A stretch of 64,000 nucleotides of DNA from Candidatus Laterigemmans baculatus (lineage in GTDB: Bacteria > Planctomycetota > Planctomycetia > Pirellulales > Pirellulaceae): contig NZ_WRPR01000112.1 in NCBI RefSeq assembly GCF_010367455.1, positions 124,001-188,000 of the forward strand. The letters run 5' to 3'. The notes under the pieces were generated by a model, which was not told the DNA's origin, searched no databases, and saw only the letters and a list, made by a program, of their open reading frames with translations. Position numbers and translations under genes: made by a program. Shown here in pieces: positions 32,940-41,637 of this stretch (its first letter is position 1; each line of letters begins with the position of its first letter).

Positions 32940-33329
32940 CTAGGAAATGTGGCTGGCCGACCACTCCGTCGCGGAATCGGTCAGCGGCACCGCGACCGGA
33001 CGGCGGTCCTGAGGCCGCCGCCGGGCTGCCAAGCCGCTGCCGGCCGCGCTCCCGCTCGAAGAACGAGCCTTGCTGGCCGCTGCTCGGGCCGGTCGAGCTT
33101 GCAAGGCCGGTCGAGCTTGCGAGGCCGGTTGCCCTTTTGAAGCCGCTCGGTCGTCCGAGGCACGCGTGGCTCCGTCCCCCTCGAACGCCAGTTCGCCGCG
33201 GCGGATCGCAACTTCTTGCGGAGCGTCGATTCCAATGATCACCCGGTTGCCCGAGATCCGCTGGACCGAAACCACGATGTCGTCGCCGATCCGGATCGTT
33301 TCACTCGCGTGGCGGCTGAGAACCAACAT
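32940..33329 (-). CDS. csrA: CsrA carbon storage regulator with long C-terminal extension
   Basis: 129 aa. The first about 55 residues are a full CsrA fold: MLVLSRHASETIRIGDDI, then VSVQRISGNRVIIGIDAPQEVAIRR. CsrA binds GGA motifs in mRNA leaders and controls translation or decay. The other about 75 residues are an Ala/Arg/Ser/Pro-rich tail with an internal duplication (QARPALQARPARA); usual CsrA is about 60-75 aa. AAGGGA lies seven bases before the ATG and contains a GGA, so autoregulation is possible. No flagellar genes are adjacent. Confidence 0.9.
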   Translation of the reverse strand: MLVLSRHASETIRIGDDIVVSVQRISGNRVIIGIDAPQEVAIRRGELAFEGDGATRASDDRAASKGQPASQARPALQARPARAAASKARSSSGSAAGSGLAARRRPQDRRPVAVPLTDSATEWSASHIS

Positions 33330-34155
33330 TGCTGAATCCCTTCAAGAATGAGTCGCAAGGAAAGGCCGTAAGGCCCGGAAGTCCCGAGACGCCCCGGAGA
33401 GGAGCCCCTAAACGGGAGCTAAAATCTTGTGGACTGGGGGTCTCAGCCGGTGATGCCTTGCGGCAGCGGCGGGCCCCACAGCCCGATGATCGTTAATCGC
33501 GTCCAGAAGCGATTGACGTGCCAAAGCTCGAGCGTGCTGGCGAAACATTTCAAGTTTTTAGAGGGAAGCCGCGCTTGCTGCGGCTGCCGATCGCCGCCCT
33601 CGAGGAGCAAAGGCCGCCATCCAGCGGCCGTCAGGCACCGAGAACGCGACGAAAACGAGACGGAAACGCGCGAAATCGTCGCGAAACCCTAGGAAAACCC
33701 AACTGAGCAGCGTGGGCCACTGAGGAGCCGCCCCCATGCCGCCATCGCGAACCGGAGAGACCGCCGCTTTGTCCCTGTGGGGGGCTGGAGGCGCGCTCGT
33801 GGAGGCGGTGCGGCTCTGGAGCGTCGGCTACAGTGGTCGCTGAGCAATCAGTGGTCGCTCGCCAGCCTCTCCAGAGGGGTGGCAAACGGTCGCGCAGCGC
33901 GCAGTTGCCAAGGGAAGAAGATGCCGAGGCACGACACTAAGGGGGCATTACCGGCGGTGAAACTGCCGCTACCGCGAACAGCGGAAATCCGCAGCAGCAA
34001 TTCTGAAAACTGCCTGAGATGCAATTGCGGAAATTGCGGATTTCTTCTTTGATTGGAGCTTCTTCTGGCGAATTGCTTCGTCCGCTGGCACGGTCGCCAG
34101 CCTTCCTCACCCTGGGCTTTGTGGTCAGCGCCGCGCACGCTGCCGGCACACTTTC
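33330..34155. other. Gene-free interval of about 825 bases
   Basis: Between csrA (minus) and the MFS gene (plus). Short open frames exist in both directions but none has family motifs, a good RBS and a sensible length together. It contains the csrA leader, the inverted repeat listed below and otherwise unremarkable GC-rich DNA. It could hold an unrecognised small RNA. Confidence 0.4.
33984..34044. repeat. 10-bp inverted repeat followed by a T-rich run
   Basis: GAAATCCGCA (33984-33993) and TGCGGATTTC (34035-34044) are perfect complements, separated by 41 bases, with TTCTTT after the right arm. It might end a plus-strand RNA, or be a decayed repeat. The loop is long for a terminator. Confidence 0.45.
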
Positions 34156-35616
34156 ATGTTGGCACCTTCGAAGATCTATCGCCGTCCGCAGGACGGGATT
34201 AGCACGCGGTCGAACCTTCGCGCCAGCACGGCCGATGGGGCGGCATTTGGCGTGATGGTCGGGCTCGGCGAAACGTTTTTGGCCGCCTTCGCGCTGGCCG
34301 TTGGGATGAGCGAGGTCGCCGCCGGTCTGGTCTCGAGTCTGCCCTTGCTGGCGGGCGGCTTGCTGCAACTGGTCTCGCTGTGGGCGGTCCGCCTGGTCGG
34401 TTCGGAGAAGCGGTGGGTGATCGCCTGCGCGACGCTCCAGGGGCTGGCGTTCGTGCCGCTGGTCATCGCCGCCTGCTACGGCTCCATTCCGCTCGCCGCG
34501 CTGCTCTTGATCGCCTCGGTCTACTGGGGCTGCGGACTGGCCTCCGGGCCAGCGTGGAATACCTGGATGCAGGGGATCGTCCCGGCGCGGTTGCGGGCGA
34601 CCTATTTTGCCCGTCGCACGCGGGCCAGTCAGCTGACCACGTTCGTTAGCTTCCTGCTCGGGGGCCTGCTGTTGGAGTGGGCCCGGCGAAGCGGGACGGA
34701 ATTGACGACCTTCGCCCTGCTGTTTCTCGGTGCCGGACTGTTCCGTCTGATCTCGGTCGCCTGTCTCGTGCGGCATCATGCGCTGCCGCCGGGCGACCGG
34801 CAGCCTCTCGCTCCGCCGCGCACCGCGTTGTCCCTGCGGGAGACCGCGGCGGCGGGCGGCCAAGCCAGGGCCAGCGCCGCCTCGGCCACGCTCTCGGCCA
34901 GCGAGTTTTCCGCGACTGGGCGGCGGTTGCTGGTCTATCTGGTGGTGGTCCAGGGGATGGTGCAGATTTCCGGGCCCTACTTTACGCCGTTCATGCTCGA
35001 GCAGCTCGATTACTCCTATAGCCAATTCGTCACGCTGACCGCCGTGGCGTTCGCCGCCAAGGGCGTGGCGCTGGCCGTCTGGGCTTCGCTCGCGCGACGC
35101 CGCGGGGCGGCGTGGCTGCTCTGGGTTGGGGGCTGCGGAATCGCCCCGATGTCGCTGCTGTGGGTGGTCTCTCAGAATTTCTTCTGGTTGGTCGCCGTGC
35201 AGATCTTCAGCGGTGCCCTGTGGGCGGCCTACGAACTGGGCTTCTTCCTGCTCTTCTTCGAGACGCTGCCGCTCCGCGCGCGAACCAAGATGTTGACCCT
35301 GTACAACTTGGGGAACACCTTTGCCTGGTGCGGAGGCTCGCTCGTCGGGGCCGCTTTGCTGTCGCACTTCGGGGCGTCGCACGGAGCCTACATGCTGCTC
35401 TTCACCCTCTCGTCGGTCGGTCGGATCTTGGCGATCGGACTGCTGATGCGAACCTTGCCGATCCGGCTCCCGATCCGTATCCCGGTCGTCGGGATCGGGA
35501 TCCGAATGCATGGCGTGCGTCCAGGCGGAAGCGGGGTCGACGTGCCGATCCTGCCCAGCATCCCGGCGACTCCCAACATGCCGGCAAGTTCGAGCGCCGT
35601 CAAAGCCGCAGGTTAG
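34156..35616 (+). CDS. MFS transporter
   Basis: 486 aa with about twelve hydrophobic segments in two halves split by a cytoplasmic loop rich in Ala and Arg (about 210-255). The first half has ADGAAFGVMVGLGETFLAAF and VGSEKRWVIACATLQGLAF. A segment ARLRATYFARRTRASQL lies after TM4-5. This looks like a permease-type MFS protein of unknown substrate. The C-terminal tail carries a duplicated-looking IRLPIRIPVVGIGIRM segment. The ATG at 34156 is the first in frame; no RBS is obvious. Confidence 0.88.
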   Translation: MLAPSKIYRRPQDGISTRSNLRASTADGAAFGVMVGLGETFLAAFALAVGMSEVAAGLVSSLPLLAGGLLQLVSLWAVRLVGSEKRWVIACATLQGLAFVPLVIAACYGSIPLAALLLIASVYWGCGLASGPAWNTWMQGIVPARLRATYFARRTRASQLTTFVSFLLGGLLLEWARRSGTELTTFALLFLGAGLFRLISVACLVRHHALPPGDRQPLAPPRTALSLRETAAAGGQARASAASATLSASEFSATGRRLLVYLVVVQGMVQISGPYFTPFMLEQLDYSYSQFVTLTAVAFAAKGVALAVWASLARRRGAAWLLWVGGCGIAPMSLLWVVSQNFFWLVAVQIFSGALWAAYELGFFLLFFETLPLRARTKMLTLYNLGNTFAWCGGSLVGAALLSHFGASHGAYMLLFTLSSVGRILAIGLLMRTLPIRLPIRIPVVGIGIRMHGVRPGGSGVDVPILPSIPATPNMPASSSAVKAAG

Positions 35617-35670
35617 GGTTGAGACTTGCCCTGCCCGGGGTGCATCGGGACGGGACCTACGACTTGCCTT

Positions 35671-35714
35671 CACCCTCCCCGCTCGTTCCTCGTGACCCTC
35701 CCGGGGGGAGGGTG
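35671..35714. repeat. Half family A repeat
   Basis: Right half only: CACCCTCCCCGCTCGTTCCT, then CGTGACCCTCCCGGGGGGAGGGT. It lies between convergent genes. This copy shows that halves can exist alone. Confidence 0.85.
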
Positions 35715-35738
35715 GCGTAGCAGCTTGCTCCCTAGCGC

Positions 35739-37064
35739 CTACGGCTCGACGATTTCGCGGATGTCGAGCAGGTGCAGTTGGCGACCGTGCTCGGCGGTCG
35801 GGGCATCGATCACCAGCATTGTTCCATCGGGGCTGTGCCGTGGATGGGTGTCGCACCGCCACTCGCCGGTGTAGGCCTTGGGGAGCAGGAAGCGGCCCAC
35901 CTCGATCCGCCGCCTGCTCGGGACGTGGTACAGGTAAACGGTTTGATAGCGGTCGCGGTCGGGATAGGTGTCGTTGACGATCCAGTCCCGGTTGGGCAGA
36001 TAGGTGCAGTGACCATCGCGCGGCATCGCCTCTTGGCCAACGACCTCGACCGCTCCCTGCGGGGCGTCCTCGAAGAGATAGAAAGCGTCTCCGTGCGATG
36101 GCTGCCGCGACCAGGCGAGCAGATGCTGGGGGTCCCGCCAGATGAAGTGCGAGGTCATCCCGTTGTCGTCGATCACGCGGACATCCGAGCCGTCGGGGTT
36201 GGCGGTCAGCATTCGCGTTTTGCGGCTGCCGTCGGGGTATCGCCAGCGGTGCAGGAAGACGAATCGCGACCCGTCGGTGTTGAAGAGCAGGTGATTGAAG
36301 TAGTGCTTGACCTGCGAATTTGAGTTGGGCGGGTCGGGGCTGGGGATTTCTCCGAATTGGGCGATCTCGGCTAGCGAAATGATCGGTGTTACCTCGCCGG
36401 TTTCCAAGTCGATCGCGTCGATGCCCGCACCGCGAGGAGCCAACTCATCGGCGTGAGGATCGGGCAGCCCCACGTAGCCATAGCCCGGGCGGACGTCGTT
36501 GATGCGGCGGAAGTCGGCCGTGACCGCGGTGCGTCCATCGGGGCTGACGGCGTAGATCGGTGAGGGAATCGTTTGCTGCTCGCCGCTGTGAACGTCCAGG
36601 ATGCGGCTGACATACCGCTTTCCGTCATCGCTGCGGTCGTTCCAGATGATTTTCGTGGCCGAGCCCGGCAGCCACTGCAGCATGCATCCCTGCTGCCATC
36701 CCCAGGCAGTGCTCTCGCCGAGCTCGATCCAGCGATCGTTGTCGCCGAGGTCGACCATCCCGATCCGGATCCGATCTTCGGCCGTGGGGGAGCGATGCTC
36801 GAAATCGACTTCCATCCCCAGCAGGTACCGCTGCGAGGGATCGAACTGCAGTTTGTCGTAGTAGCCGAACCAGTGGTGCCGCGGCCCCCGCGTGACGACT
36901 CGCACCGGCACGGGAGGAGCTCCGCGGTTCGTGACTGCGGGTGGCTGGGCTGCGGGTGGCTGGGCTGCAGCCAGTTGGGAAGGCCCCTGCCGGCTGCTCC
37001 AGCCGAGCAGTAGCGAAGCTCCGCCAGCCGCTTTCATCCAAGTTCGTCGGGAGTAGTTCGTCAT
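35739..37064 (-). CDS. Tat-exported beta-propeller protein (TolB/oligogalacturonate-lyase-like)
   Basis: 441 aa from the ATG at 37064; an ATG at 37079 adds five residues. A twin-arginine signal, YSRRTWMKAAGG, is followed by a hydrophobic stretch, so a folded protein is exported. A Pro/Ala/Gln linker with AAQPPAAQPP comes from a 15-bp duplication. The body has WD40/TolB-like blades with repeated SPDGRTAV, NTDGSRFVFLHRW and SPDGTMLVIDAP. HHWFGYYDKLQFDP and DTHPRHSPDGT resemble oligogalacturonate lyase-like propellers; activity is uncertain. The last residues EP and stop lie in a family B sequence (GAGCCGTAGGCGCTAG). Confidence 0.82.
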   Translation of the reverse strand: MTNYSRRTWMKAAGGASLLLGWSSRQGPSQLAAAQPPAAQPPAVTNRGAPPVPVRVVTRGPRHHWFGYYDKLQFDPSQRYLLGMEVDFEHRSPTAEDRIRIGMVDLGDNDRWIELGESTAWGWQQGCMLQWLPGSATKIIWNDRSDDGKRYVSRILDVHSGEQQTIPSPIYAVSPDGRTAVTADFRRINDVRPGYGYVGLPDPHADELAPRGAGIDAIDLETGEVTPIISLAEIAQFGEIPSPDPPNSNSQVKHYFNHLLFNTDGSRFVFLHRWRYPDGSRKTRMLTANPDGSDVRVIDDNGMTSHFIWRDPQHLLAWSRQPSHGDAFYLFEDAPQGAVEVVGQEAMPRDGHCTYLPNRDWIVNDTYPDRDRYQTVYLYHVPSRRRIEVGRFLLPKAYTGEWRCDTHPRHSPDGTMLVIDAPTAEHGRQLHLLDIREIVEP

Positions 37065-37108
37065 CGGAGGCTCGTTCATCCGGAGGGAAGCGCGAAGGGA
37101 GGTCGCGA

Positions 37109-40100
37109 CTATCTTAGCCGCCCGGGGGGAAGCGGTGCCGCGAGGAGCCGCGCGAAGGCCGCCGGAGCGTGGACCCCCTGGGCCGCCAGGTAGGCTTCCA
37201 GCCGAGGCTGGCTGCTACCCTCGCTCGCGGGCTCGGCGGCGAGCGCCGCCAAGCGATCCTCGGCGGCGAGTCGGTGGAGTTCGAGCTGTTGGCGAGCTGC
37301 GGAGCGGGATGCAGCTTGATAGGCGGCTCGGGCCGTTCCAGGGTCTCCTCGGAGTTCGGCGAGCTGACCGGCGGCGAATTCGCTGAGCGTCGCGGCGAAC
37401 TCCATCGGCTCGCGGCGGAGCTGGCGGAGCCACTTCTCGGCCTCCCGCACCCAACGCTCGACTGGGGGCGAGGCAGCAGGAGGCGAGGCAGCAGGGGGCG
37501 AGGCAGCAGGGGGCGAGGCAGCGGGGGGCGGGATCGCTGCGAGGGAGGTCGCTGCGAGGCAGGTCGCGGTGTGGAGGTGCATCCACTGCCAGTGGACGCG
37601 GATGATCTGCAGCCTGGAGAAAGCGCTGCGGCGGTAGGCCCGCTCGTGAGCCTGCAGCCGTCGCCACGCCGCCTCGAGCCGTCCCGAGTAGCAGTCGAGC
37701 ATCGTTGCGCTGATCAGCCGCAGCATGTGGATCAGCTGAAAGCCGAGGCCGCGGTAGTGGGCGCGAAAGCGGCGGTCGGCCGCGCGGAACTCGGCGACGC
37801 GATCCGCCGCCAAACCGCCGGCCACCGAGTTTCCGCAGACCGACGTCAGCCATGCCAGCGAGTCGTCGCGGTCGAGGGCATCCTGCTGGATCCAGTCGCG
37901 GGTGCGGACCATTTCTGGAATCCGCCCGAGGAAGAACTGTGCCCACACCGCCTGCCAGTGCAGGTGCACCGATTCGAAGATGCAGCCCGAGCATTCCGTG
38001 CGGTAGATCCGGTGAGCAGTGAGCAGCGGTTCGAGCGCCTCGGCCCAGCGGCCTTGGGTGAAATGGACGGCTCCGGCGGCCGAGAGCCCGTCGGCGATGA
38101 GTTTCCGGTCGCCGAGCTGTTCGGCGGTTTGCAGGATTCGCGGGATCAGGCGGTTGGCTTGCTCGCGACCTCGCCCGGCGTCATAGCTGCTGATGACGGC
38201 AAAGGCGACCGAGGCATGCAGCATGCGGGGGCGATCGCCGTGGCGGGCCGCGAGCAACATCCCCGAAGTGATCAGGCTGCCGGTGTAGAGGCTGTCGAAC
38301 ATCGACATCGCGCGGCAGAGGTTCAATTGGGTGTCGATCCGCTCGAACTGCCGCGGATCGACCGAGCGACCTTCGGCAGCCGGGTCGATCGGTCCGAGCA
38401 GCCGCAACCGCGAAAGATTCCAGAGGATCTCCAGCTTGGTCCGGAGGGGGGAGTGGAACCGCGGCAGCTTCAATCGCGGTGCCACTTCGGCGATCGTGCG
38501 TCGCGCTTCGGCCAGCTCGCCGCTGCAGATGTAGTGCTCGGCCGCGAACCGGCGAAACCGCAGCTCGTCGTCGCCGCTCGACTGTTCGGCCAACCGTTCA
38601 AACAGCCCGGCAGCGCGGCCGCTGCGTCCGCAGTGCGCGTAGCAGTCGGCGGCTCTCTGCAGCAATTCGATCGCTGAGGGGAGCTCCGAGCGGGCCGATG
38701 ATGCTTCGGACGAGCGGGGCCAAGTCGCGGAGACTTCCTCGACGTGCTCGGCAGCCCAGGCATACCAGCGGGCCGCATCGGCAAAGGCCAGCCGTTCGCG
38801 AGCCGCTTCGGCGGCGCGGATCGCCGGTTCGACCGCCGCGGCCGTCCGCCCCCCAGCGATCCAGTGGCGGGCGAGCTCGGCACTCGACAGGTCCGCCTGC
38901 TTCGCCAACCAGCGGGCCCAGCGGCGATGGTGACCGCGGCAAGTCCGCGGCCCCGCCGTCCGCAGGACCACATCGCTGATCCGGTCGTGGTACATCTCGA
39001 CCGTCTCGGCTTCGGGCCCGTAGTCCCGCGCCAGCATCTCGTGCCGCAGTTCCGCAAGCGCCGCTGCCGGAAGCGAAGCGGCGGCGGGGTCCGCGGCAAA
39101 ATCCTCGCTCGCTAGTCCCCCTCCCTCGAATCCCCCTCCCTCGAATCCTGGCGCAGGCGTCCCGGTCGCATCGGAATCGTCGGGCGAGAGGGGTTTGTCC
39201 GGGACCAGCTCTCCGGCTGCGGCGGCTTGGGCGATCGCCAGCAGGTGGCCGACATCGACCGGTTTTCCGGCGACCGCGAGCAGTTCGAGCATGAGTCGGG
39301 CCAGCGGGGTCAGCCGCCGCCGCCGAAGGGCCCACAGCGACCCGAAATCGGTGGTCTGCGCGCCGTCCGCACCGAGCAGGTCGCCGATGTGGGTCAGCAA
39401 ATACGGATTCCCCTCGGCAGCCTTGGCCAACTCTCGCACCCGCGGCTCGGGAAGCTCGACGCCGCGGCGGCGGGCCCGGTTGCAGATGATCGCCTGCGCC
39501 GCCGCCGGAGAAACGCCCGAGAGCTCGATCCGCTGGTCGAGCGGGAGATCGCGAGCGGCGAACTCGGGCCGGCTGGCGGTCAGAATTCCCAGCCGCCGCG
39601 GAGGGTTGCTCAGCAGCCGCCGGAGCAGCGCGATGCTGTCGCCGTCGGCCCACTGCAGGTCGTCGATCACCAGCAGCATCGGCGTCTGCTCACACAGCGC
39701 CGCGAAAAGCCGCACGACCGCTTCGAGCGCTTCCTGACGCCGCAGCGCCTGGTCGCTCAGCCCCTCCAGCGGCTCGGTCACCAGGAGCTCCGTCGAGCTC
39801 CAGTCGCTTGGGGGAGGGACCGTCGGTTCGGGTTCCGCCCCGGCCAGTAGCGCTGGGGCGAGGACGGGAAAGAGGTCGGCGACCGACCGCCGGGTGGCCT
39901 GGCTCAACCGCAGCGGTCCGCAGCCGCCGCTGGCGATCCAGCGGGCGATCCCGTTGATCGCTTCATCGAAAGCCCGCAGCGGAAGCGCTTCGCGCTGCCG
40001 GCAACGGGAACGGTAGACCTCGATCCACTCCGAGCGGGCAGCCTGGACGACTTCGCCGAGCAGGACCGTTTTGCCGATTCCCGAGGGACCGCTCAGGTGC

Positions 40101-41146
40101 ATCGCTCCGCCTCGCCCCCGCACCACGTCCTGGATCCAGCGGTGCACGGTCGCCATCTCCGCCTCGCGTCCGATCAGCGGGAGCGGGTGATTGCGGACCC
40201 AGGCGGGCAGCGCACCCCGCTCGGCATCCTGCTGGCCAAACCGCTCCAGATCCCACGCCGTGGGCCGCTCGAGCGGGTCGAATTCGAGCATCGCCGCGCA
40301 CAGCTCACGCAGCTCCGGGGGCAATTCTCGAGGCAACCGCCCGCCGTTCTGACGCTCCCATTCCTGCGGATCCTCCCCCGCCTCGCGGTCGGTCGCTGGC
40401 AGCTCGCCGCAGAGCAGCGCCAGGACCACGCGGCCGACGCTGTAGATATCGCTGGCCGGCGGATACGTCCGCTGGGCGAGTACCTCGGGAGCCATATAGG
40501 GAAGCGTGCCAGCCACATAGTTTGACTCCGGCTCGGCCGCGAACCAGGGCTCGAAGGAGCCGAGCAAGCCGTAGTCGAGCAACCGCAAGCGGCCGCTCGA
40601 GTCGATCATAAAGTTGCTCGGCTTGATGTCGCGGTGGACGAGCGAGCGGGCGTGCAGGGCCGAGAGCGCCGCGCCGATCTGGCGGATCAGCTTCGCGAGC
40701 CACTGGAAATCGTCCTCGGCCGACCGTTGCTGATGGGCGAAGCTGACGAGATCCGAGCCGTGGATCCGCTCCATCGTGATGAACCAAAAACCGGCCTCGG
40801 GGGGACTCGACGGTTCGCGGACGAGCGACGCGAAGTGCAAGCGGTCGAGGCTGACGAGGTTGGGATGGTAGAAGTCGGCCAGGGCTCGGAATCCGCGTTT
40901 CAGCCGGTCGATGCCGAGCTCGTTGGGGTTGAGCAGCACCTTGAGCGCGTAGGAAGTGCCGGAGGAGACTTCGACCGCGTCGAACACCAGGCTGCTTCCT
41001 CCCTCGCCGATGCGGTCGAGCAGTCGGAAGCCGCCGAGCTGGTCTCCGGGGCGCGGCGACAAGCCGGCCGGAGCGGCGCGGCGCGCTCGATCGGTGGAGC
41101 CGCTCCCTCGGCTGCCATGGCTCCTGCGTCCGTCGTCGCTTTGCAT
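37109..41146 (-). CDS. Large PknK-like serine/threonine kinase with AAA ATPase and TPR-like region
   Basis: 1345 aa. Kinase domain about 38-300: IGEGGSS (P-loop), Lys69, HRDIKPSN (Asp173, Asn178), DYG at 191-193 in place of DFG, and APE at 219-221. An ATPase module begins LIGREAEM at about 325, Walker A GPSGIGKT at 353-360, Walker B LLVIDDLQWAD. The rest is helical and TPR-like. This layout matches PknK/AcoK-type sensors, where a kinase and a STAND ATPase are joined. It probably senses a signal and phosphorylates partners. Internal Pro/Ala duplications (PPAASPPAASPP, about 37470-37530) and a 15-bp duplication (about 39115-39150) occur. No downstream regulator is adjacent. Confidence 0.92.
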   Translation of the reverse strand: MQSDDGRRSHGSRGSGSTDRARRAAPAGLSPRPGDQLGGFRLLDRIGEGGSSLVFDAVEVSSGTSYALKVLLNPNELGIDRLKRGFRALADFYHPNLVSLDRLHFASLVREPSSPPEAGFWFITMERIHGSDLVSFAHQQRSAEDDFQWLAKLIRQIGAALSALHARSLVHRDIKPSNFMIDSSGRLRLLDYGLLGSFEPWFAAEPESNYVAGTLPYMAPEVLAQRTYPPASDIYSVGRVVLALLCGELPATDREAGEDPQEWERQNGGRLPRELPPELRELCAAMLEFDPLERPTAWDLERFGQQDAERGALPAWVRNHPLPLIGREAEMATVHRWIQDVVRGRGGAMHLSGPSGIGKTVLLGEVVQAARSEWIEVYRSRCRQREALPLRAFDEAINGIARWIASGGCGPLRLSQATRRSVADLFPVLAPALLAGAEPEPTVPPPSDWSSTELLVTEPLEGLSDQALRRQEALEAVVRLFAALCEQTPMLLVIDDLQWADGDSIALLRRLLSNPPRRLGILTASRPEFAARDLPLDQRIELSGVSPAAAQAIICNRARRRGVELPEPRVRELAKAAEGNPYLLTHIGDLLGADGAQTTDFGSLWALRRRRLTPLARLMLELLAVAGKPVDVGHLLAIAQAAAAGELVPDKPLSPDDSDATGTPAPGFEGGGFEGGGLASEDFAADPAAASLPAAALAELRHEMLARDYGPEAETVEMYHDRISDVVLRTAGPRTCRGHHRRWARWLAKQADLSSAELARHWIAGGRTAAAVEPAIRAAEAARERLAFADAARWYAWAAEHVEEVSATWPRSSEASSARSELPSAIELLQRAADCYAHCGRSGRAAGLFERLAEQSSGDDELRFRRFAAEHYICSGELAEARRTIAEVAPRLKLPRFHSPLRTKLEILWNLSRLRLLGPIDPAAEGRSVDPRQFERIDTQLNLCRAMSMFDSLYTGSLITSGMLLAARHGDRPRMLHASVAFAVISSYDAGRGREQANRLIPRILQTAEQLGDRKLIADGLSAAGAVHFTQGRWAEALEPLLTAHRIYRTECSGCIFESVHLHWQAVWAQFFLGRIPEMVRTRDWIQQDALDRDDSLAWLTSVCGNSVAGGLAADRVAEFRAADRRFRAHYRGLGFQLIHMLRLISATMLDCYSGRLEAAWRRLQAHERAYRRSAFSRLQIIRVHWQWMHLHTATCLAATSLAAIPPPAASPPAASPPAASPPAASPPVERWVREAEKWLRQLRREPMEFAATLSEFAAGQLAELRGDPGTARAAYQAASRSAARQQLELHRLAAEDRLAALAAEPASEGSSQPRLEAYLAAQGVHAPAAFARLLAAPLPPGRLR

Positions 41147-41301
41147 CTTGCACCTAATCCGCCACGTTTCCCCGGCAGGTTCGCCTGCCGGTGGCCGCTG
41201 GCCCCGCCAAGAGCCCCATCGTAAGCCACGCCCTGTGCCACGTGGGGAGGGGAACGGTGAAGAGCTGGTGAATCTTGCTCACCCAGGCCCGCAGTGTGGG
41301 A

Positions 41302-41406
41302 CATCAGCCGCCACGGGCTAGCCCGGATTATTCATCAGCCGCCGGGCGCTAGCCCCCGGTTCTCGAAAACTCCGCAAAAACCGGACGCTAGCGCGTGGCG
41401 GCTGAT
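41302..41406. repeat. Family B palindromes, half plus full unit
   Basis: A half unit with GGGCTAGCCCGGATTATTC at about 41302-41332 is followed by a full hairpin 41333-41406. The spacing word ATTATTC recurs as ATATTC at 3385 and, inverted, at 4690 and 41483. The 41147-41637 gap holds no gene. Confidence 0.85.
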
Positions 41407-41482
41407 TTAACACACTGTTCTGTCATGGTCTGTCGCAACTTCCAACGCCACAAGAACTTGCGACACATCTACCCAAACGCAT

Positions 41483-41515
41483 GAATAATCCGGGCTAGCA
41501 CCCGGCGGCTGATGA
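41483..41515. repeat. Half family B repeat
   Basis: GAATAATCCGGGCTAGCACC followed by CGGCGGCTGAT: the inverted counterpart of the half unit at 41302. Together they bracket the full hairpin and about 75 bases of unique DNA. Confidence 0.75.
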
Positions 41516-41637
41516 GGAATCCGGCTGGAGGCTTCGGGGGGGCGCTTTGGGGCCGCCTGTCGAGGTTGGGGAGGCGTTGCTAGGATGGCTCGAGTCGCGC
41601 CCGAGTCTTCCTTTCTTGCTTCACCGAGCCCTGGCGA

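Noticed and set aside
33429-33692. Small ORF of 87 codons upstream of the MFS gene
   Set aside because: No RBS, no motif, and mixed composition; probably chance.
33937-35862. 641-codon minus-strand frame opposite the MFS gene
   Set aside because: Low-complexity Arg/Gln/Pro translation, antisense to a clear membrane protein.
37169-38677. 502-codon plus-strand frame within the kinase gene
   Set aside because: Antisense shadow of the TPR-like part of the kinase; no motif.
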